A stretch of 28,009 nt of DNA from JALYXS01 sp051003795 (lineage in GTDB: Bacteria; Acidobacteriota; Terriglobia; Bryobacterales; Bryobacteraceae). Below the pieces are notes generated by a model. The model was not told the origin of the DNA, searched no databases, and saw only the letters and a list, made by a program, of their open reading frames with translations. Of this stretch, positions 25,043 through 28,009 are shown one piece after another. The stretch spans positions 1 to 28,009 of the forward strand of contig JBPCKZ010000159.1 of assembly GCA_051003795.1 (NCBI GenBank), written 5' to 3'. The position numbers and the translations under genes were made by a program. Numbering within the stretch: position 1 is the first letter of the stretch; every line of letters begins with the position of its first letter.

Positions 25043-26356
25043 ATGGCTCGACAATCCGGCTCCGGACATCTGTTCCGCGCTCTGGGGTTAACGTTCGGAA
25101 TAGCCGTTACGGTGGGCGGAACGATCGGGGTCGGCATTTTGCGCGCGCCAGGAAAAGTCGCGGCGGCAGCCGGAAGCGCCTGGCTGACGATCGGGCTGTG
25201 GCTGCTCGGCGGCGTTTACATCATGGCGAGCGCGCTCACCATCGCCGAGGTCGCCGCCATGCTGCCCAAAGCGGGCGGTTTTTACGTATATGCGCGCGAG
25301 GCGTTCGGCGACGCGGTTGGATTCGCGGCGGGTTGGAGCGACTGGCTGACGCAGTGCGCTTCGATGGCATATCTGGCTCTTTCGGTAGGCGATTTTTCGA
25401 TTACGCTGCTGGGGAGCCGAGCTTCGCCTGGCTGGGCTCCGCCGATCGGCGCCGGAGCGATCGTGCTGCTTACGCTGCTGCAACTTCGGGGTCTTCGCGC
25501 GAGCAGCCGCACGCAGCAGGTGACGTCGGCGGTGCAGGCCGGCGGCTTTCTTTTGCTCGTCGCGGCGTGCTTTGCCTGGGGCGGCCCGCGCGCGGCGGCC
25601 ATCGGCGTTCCGGTACGAGGACATTGGGGCGTGGGGGTCGTGCTCTCGATGCGCGCGATCCTCGGAACGTACGACGGCTGGTATTCGGCGATTTACTTCG
25701 CCGAGGAAGATCGCGATCCTGGCCGCAACATTCCACGCTCGATGATTGGCGGAGTGCTCGCCATCGTGGCGGTTTATATCCTCCTGAATCTGGCGTTTCT
25801 GCACGTGCTCGGGCTACCCGGCATGGCGCGTTCGGACTTCCCCGCCTCCGACGCCGCGCAATCCATTTTCGGACCGCGGGGCAGCCGCGTCATTACCATT
25901 CTTTCCCTGCTTTCGCTCCCCGCGGTCATCAATGCCGGCCTGCTCTGCGCCAGCCGGATTCTCTTCGCGATGAGCCGCGATGGACTGTTTTGGCGCAAGG
26001 GCGCGGACGTGAATCGCCGGGGCACGCCCGCGACGTCCCTGCTGATCGGGGCGCTTGCCGGAATAGCCATGCTATTCACCGGAACATTCGATGCATTGCT
26101 CGGGGTCACGGGAATTCTGACGGTGTTGACCTATTGTTGCGCGCTAGTTTCGTTGTTCGTGCTCCGCCGGACGCGCCCCGGCTTGGAACGGCCCTTCCGC
26201 GCACCGGGATATCCGTGGCTTCCCCTTGCGGTGATCGCGGGCGGCTTTGTCTTTCTGGTTGCGGCCGTTGGCAGCGACCGGACCAGCACGCTGATTGCTT
26301 TCGCCCTTGTGGGATGCAGCTTTCCGGCGTACCGGCTTTGCAAATCCAGCCCTTGA
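25043..26356 (+). CDS. APC-superfamily amino-acid permease
   Basis: A 437-residue inner-membrane transporter with about twelve hydrophobic helices. The first helix has the family's unwound substrate motif (GGTIGVGILRAPG), followed by EVAAMLPKAGGFYVYAREAF and later SMRAILGTYDGWYSAIYFAE and SRILFAMSRDGLFWR. This places it with basic or neutral amino-acid/polyamine exchangers of the APC superfamily. Seven bases separate it from the deacylase gene and there is no clear separate ribosome binding site, so it is the last gene of the receptor-deacylase-permease operon. It probably imports the amino acid released in the periplasm. Which amino acid cannot be told from the sequence. Confidence 0.93.
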   Translation: MARQSGSGHLFRALGLTFGIAVTVGGTIGVGILRAPGKVAAAAGSAWLTIGLWLLGGVYIMASALTIAEVAAMLPKAGGFYVYAREAFGDAVGFAAGWSDWLTQCASMAYLALSVGDFSITLLGSRASPGWAPPIGAGAIVLLTLLQLRGLRASSRTQQVTSAVQAGGFLLLVAACFAWGGPRAAAIGVPVRGHWGVGVVLSMRAILGTYDGWYSAIYFAEEDRDPGRNIPRSMIGGVLAIVAVYILLNLAFLHVLGLPGMARSDFPASDAAQSIFGPRGSRVITILSLLSLPAVINAGLLCASRILFAMSRDGLFWRKGADVNRRGTPATSLLIGALAGIAMLFTGTFDALLGVTGILTVLTYCCALVSLFVLRRTRPGLERPFRAPGYPWLPLAVIAGGFVFLVAAVGSDRTSTLIAFALVGCSFPAYRLCKSSP

Positions 26357-26430
26357 AAATACTCGAATTTGCTTTTCCGGCTTGATTCAGGCAAGCTGGT
26401 AGGTTTTCCGATCATACCTGCCTCCCCTAA

Positions 26431-27384
26431 ATGCGGATACGAATCCTTTATCACGACCATTGTTTCGACGGCGCCGCTTCCGCGGCGTTTTTCACCCGCT
26501 TCCAGCGCGGTACGTTCCAGCCGGACGCCGAATTCAGCTATACGGGAATGGCCCACAAGGCTTCCCAGATCTTCGACGACAGCCTGTTCGATGGCGATGA
26601 AAATGCCATCGTCGACTTCAAATATTCTTCCAACCCGCGGCTAACCTGGTGGTTCGATCATCACCAAAGCGCCTTTCTTTCACCAGAGGATGCCGAACAT
26701 TATGCCCGTTGCCGGACGGAAAAGCAGCTTTACGATCCGAGCTATAAATCCTGCACGCAATTTATCCGGAGCGTGGCAAAGGACCGCTTCGGATTCGAAG
26801 CGCCCGACCTGGACGAATTGGTGAAGTGGGCCGATATCATCGATGGCGCACAGTATTCGGATGCCAAAACGGCGGTCGAATTGGGCGCCCCGGCGATGAA
26901 ACTGACACTCGTCATCGAAGGATCGAAAGGATCCGCGACGGTCCAGAAAATTATCGGCTGGATGCGCGAGATGCGGTTGGCGGATATCGTGGCGCTGCCG
27001 GAAATCCAGGCGATCTATAAGCCGCTTTACCAGAGGCATCTGAAATCGGTGGATATGATTCGCGAGCGCGCCCGCGAAGATGCGGGCGTGATCACCTTCG
27101 ACCTTACCGGATACGACATCGAGGGCTACAACAAATTCATTCCGTATTATCTGTTTCCGGGAGGCGCCTATACGGTGGCGGTAAGCCCTTCGAGCTTCCG
27201 AACGAAGATTTCGGTGGGGTCGAATCCTTGGGCGCCCGCTGAACCGATGCACAATCTGGCAACCATTTGTGAGCGTTATGGCGGCGGCGGACACGCGCGT
27301 GTCGGCGCGATCAGTCTTGAGCCGGGGGAACTCGATCGGGCGCGGAAGATTGCCGCCGAGGTTGCCGAAGAGTTGAAGACATAA
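26431..27384 (+). CDS. DHH/DHHA1-family phosphoesterase
   Basis: A 317-residue protein of the DHH superfamily, which holds RecJ-, NrnA- and pyrophosphatase-like enzymes with two-metal catalysis. Motif I is HDHCFDGAASAAFF (residues about 8-21), a later DFKYS supplies the next Asp, and WWFDHHQSAF carries the DHH triplet. The C-terminal DHHA1 domain ends in the substrate-binding YGGGGHARVGAISLE. A long central helical insert (ADIIDGAQYSDAKTAVELGA and beyond) separates the two domains. The substrate could be short oligoribonucleotides, a cyclic dinucleotide product or another phosphoester; the sequence does not decide. The ATG at 26431 lacks a clear ribosome binding site. Its last 74 bases are antisense to the ribE 3' end. 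Confidence 0.9.
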   Translation: MRIRILYHDHCFDGAASAAFFTRFQRGTFQPDAEFSYTGMAHKASQIFDDSLFDGDENAIVDFKYSSNPRLTWWFDHHQSAFLSPEDAEHYARCRTEKQLYDPSYKSCTQFIRSVAKDRFGFEAPDLDELVKWADIIDGAQYSDAKTAVELGAPAMKLTLVIEGSKGSATVQKIIGWMREMRLADIVALPEIQAIYKPLYQRHLKSVDMIRERAREDAGVITFDLTGYDIEGYNKFIPYYLFPGGAYTVAVSPSSFRTKISVGSNPWAPAEPMHNLATICERYGGGGHARVGAISLEPGELDRARKIAAEVAEELKT

Positions 27385-27946
27385 GCTTATCGATGTGTTT
27401 GGCGATCATGTCGCACTCGATGTTCAAGCGGTCGCCGGGATGGCGCGAGCCTAGCGTTGTGTGCTGGTACGTGTGCGGAATAATCGCGGCGGAGAGAACG
27501 CAATTCTCGATTGCCGCGATGGTCAGGCTGATGCCATCGATCGCGATCGATCCTTTATAAACCAGATAGCGATCGAGACTTTCAGGAACGCGGACGCGCA
27601 GCCACCAGTTGCCGTCGCGCAGCCGCTCGAGAGAGAGCAGCTCGCCGGTTCCATCCACGTGGCCTTGGACGATGTGGCCGCTTAACCGCGTGGAGAGCGT
27701 AAGCGGGCGCTCCAGATTAACGCCCCAGCCAACCGTAAGGCCGCCGAGGTTGCTGCGCTCAATGGTTTCGGGCGCGAGATCCGCGCGGAAGATTTGGGCC
27801 TCGAGGCGCGTGGCCGTGAGGCAGACGCCATTCACGCAGATGCTGCCGCCCGGAATGAGATCGGATAGCACGGTGGCGCACTCGATGGCGAGAGCCGGCG
27901 CAGGTTGGCGGACAAGGCCGATCTCCTCCACTATTCCGGTAAACAT
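27311..27946 (-). CDS. ribE: Riboflavin synthase, alpha subunit
   Basis: A 211-residue riboflavin synthase, which dismutates two 6,7-dimethyl-8-ribityllumazines into riboflavin and a pyrimidinedione. The two lumazine-synthase-like barrels are both present: MFTGIVEEIG, GGSICVNGVCLTA and RPLTLSTRLSGHIVQGHVDG in the first, GSIAIDGISLTIA and IIPHTYQHTTLG in the second. The usual C terminus (NIECDMIAKHIDKLM) is followed by about 22 extra, mostly polar residues. This tail is antisense to the 3' end of the DHH gene. No other riboflavin gene lies in view, and only 63 bases upstream remain in the window, too few to look for an FMN riboswitch. Confidence 0.96.
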   Translation of the reverse strand: MFTGIVEEIGLVRQPAPALAIECATVLSDLIPGGSICVNGVCLTATRLEAQIFRADLAPETIERSNLGGLTVGWGVNLERPLTLSTRLSGHIVQGHVDGTGELLSLERLRDGNWWLRVRVPESLDRYLVYKGSIAIDGISLTIAAIENCVLSAAIIPHTYQHTTLGSRHPGDRLNIECDMIAKHIDKLMSSTLRQPRRQSSAPDRVPPAQD

Positions 27947-27973
27947 TGTTTATAACTCCATGGATGTGGCGCG

Positions 27974-28009
27974 GGCACTCGTGCCTGCCGTGTCCACACT
28001 CGTGTGGAC
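27974..28009. repeat. Two adjacent perfect palindromes sharing CACTCGTG
   Basis: GGCACTCGTGCC (27974-27985; five-base stem, TC centre) is followed six bases later by GTCCACACTCGTGTGGAC (27992-28009; eight-base stem, TC centre). Both share the core CACTCGTG. The second ends exactly at the window edge, so the stem may be longer. The form suggests a dispersed REP/BIME-like intergenic repeat lying upstream of ribE. Confidence 0.55.

Noticed and set aside
24193..25137. 314-codon minus-strand open frame across the deacylase-permease junction
   Set aside because: It is antisense to conserved catalytic residues of the deacylase and has no supporting motif.
25198..26385. 395-codon plus-strand frame overlapping the permease
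   Set aside because: It has extreme Arg/Gly content and no hydrophobic helices, while the other frame encodes an obvious twelve-helix APC transporter.

Overview
The window (about 28 kb, GC-rich) looks like chromosomal DNA of an Acidobacteriota bacterium, most likely of the Bryobacter/Solibacter type. This rests on an Oar-like TonB-dependent receptor with an N-terminal carboxypeptidase-regulatory-like domain, NHL- and PD40-type beta-propeller secreted proteins, an ECF sigma/zinc-finger anti-sigma pair and a bacterial Ku. No rRNA, tRNA or CRISPR array was seen. Taxonomy is inferred from gene content, not from a marker gene.

Left part (1-8000). Two copies of a 19-20 bp motif, possibly the end of an IS21-like element, precede a PHP phosphoesterase gene that overlaps a PAP2 phosphatase gene. 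A secreted hypothetical protein follows, then on the minus strand an anti-sigma/ECF sigma pair, diverging from msrB. A minus-strand operon of a fatty acid desaturase, Ku and a secreted double-domain protein comes next. A secreted PD40 propeller protein diverges from the desaturase and may have a leaderless transcript.

Middle (8000-16300). Two coiled-coil proteins of unknown function lie on the minus strand. The larger has a visibly damaged 5' end: a good ribosome binding site and ATG at 12171, then two apparent frame changes and an in-frame TAG. Facing them is a compact plus-strand module: YCII/DGPF protein, ECF42-type sigma factor with a long C-terminal extension, RibD/DHFR-like reductase, DUF1761 membrane protein and a DUF6958-like small protein. 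Two identically spaced promoter-like sequences, TGTCGGAT-N13-TTCGTCCT, sit in front of the YCII gene and the reductase gene. They are the best candidate here for an autoregulated sigma-factor regulon. After the module come about 435 bases with no gene and a decayed response-regulator receiver fragment.

Right part (16300-28009). A plus-strand run carries a GT9 glycosyltransferase, an NHL-repeat protein, a GNAT acetyltransferase and a frameshifted metallo-beta-lactamase-fold hydrolase. Then comes a tight operon: Oar-like TonB-dependent receptor, exported N-acyl-D-amino-acid deacylase and APC amino-acid permease. This suggests capture, hydrolysis and import of acylated D-amino acids or D-containing peptides. 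A DHH-family phosphoesterase and a convergent riboflavin synthase (ribE) overlap at their 3' ends, and the window ends in two small perfect palindromes.

Two genes carry frame changes (11.8-12.2 kb and 19.2-19.6 kb), so either local gene decay or base-level assembly error should be kept in mind.
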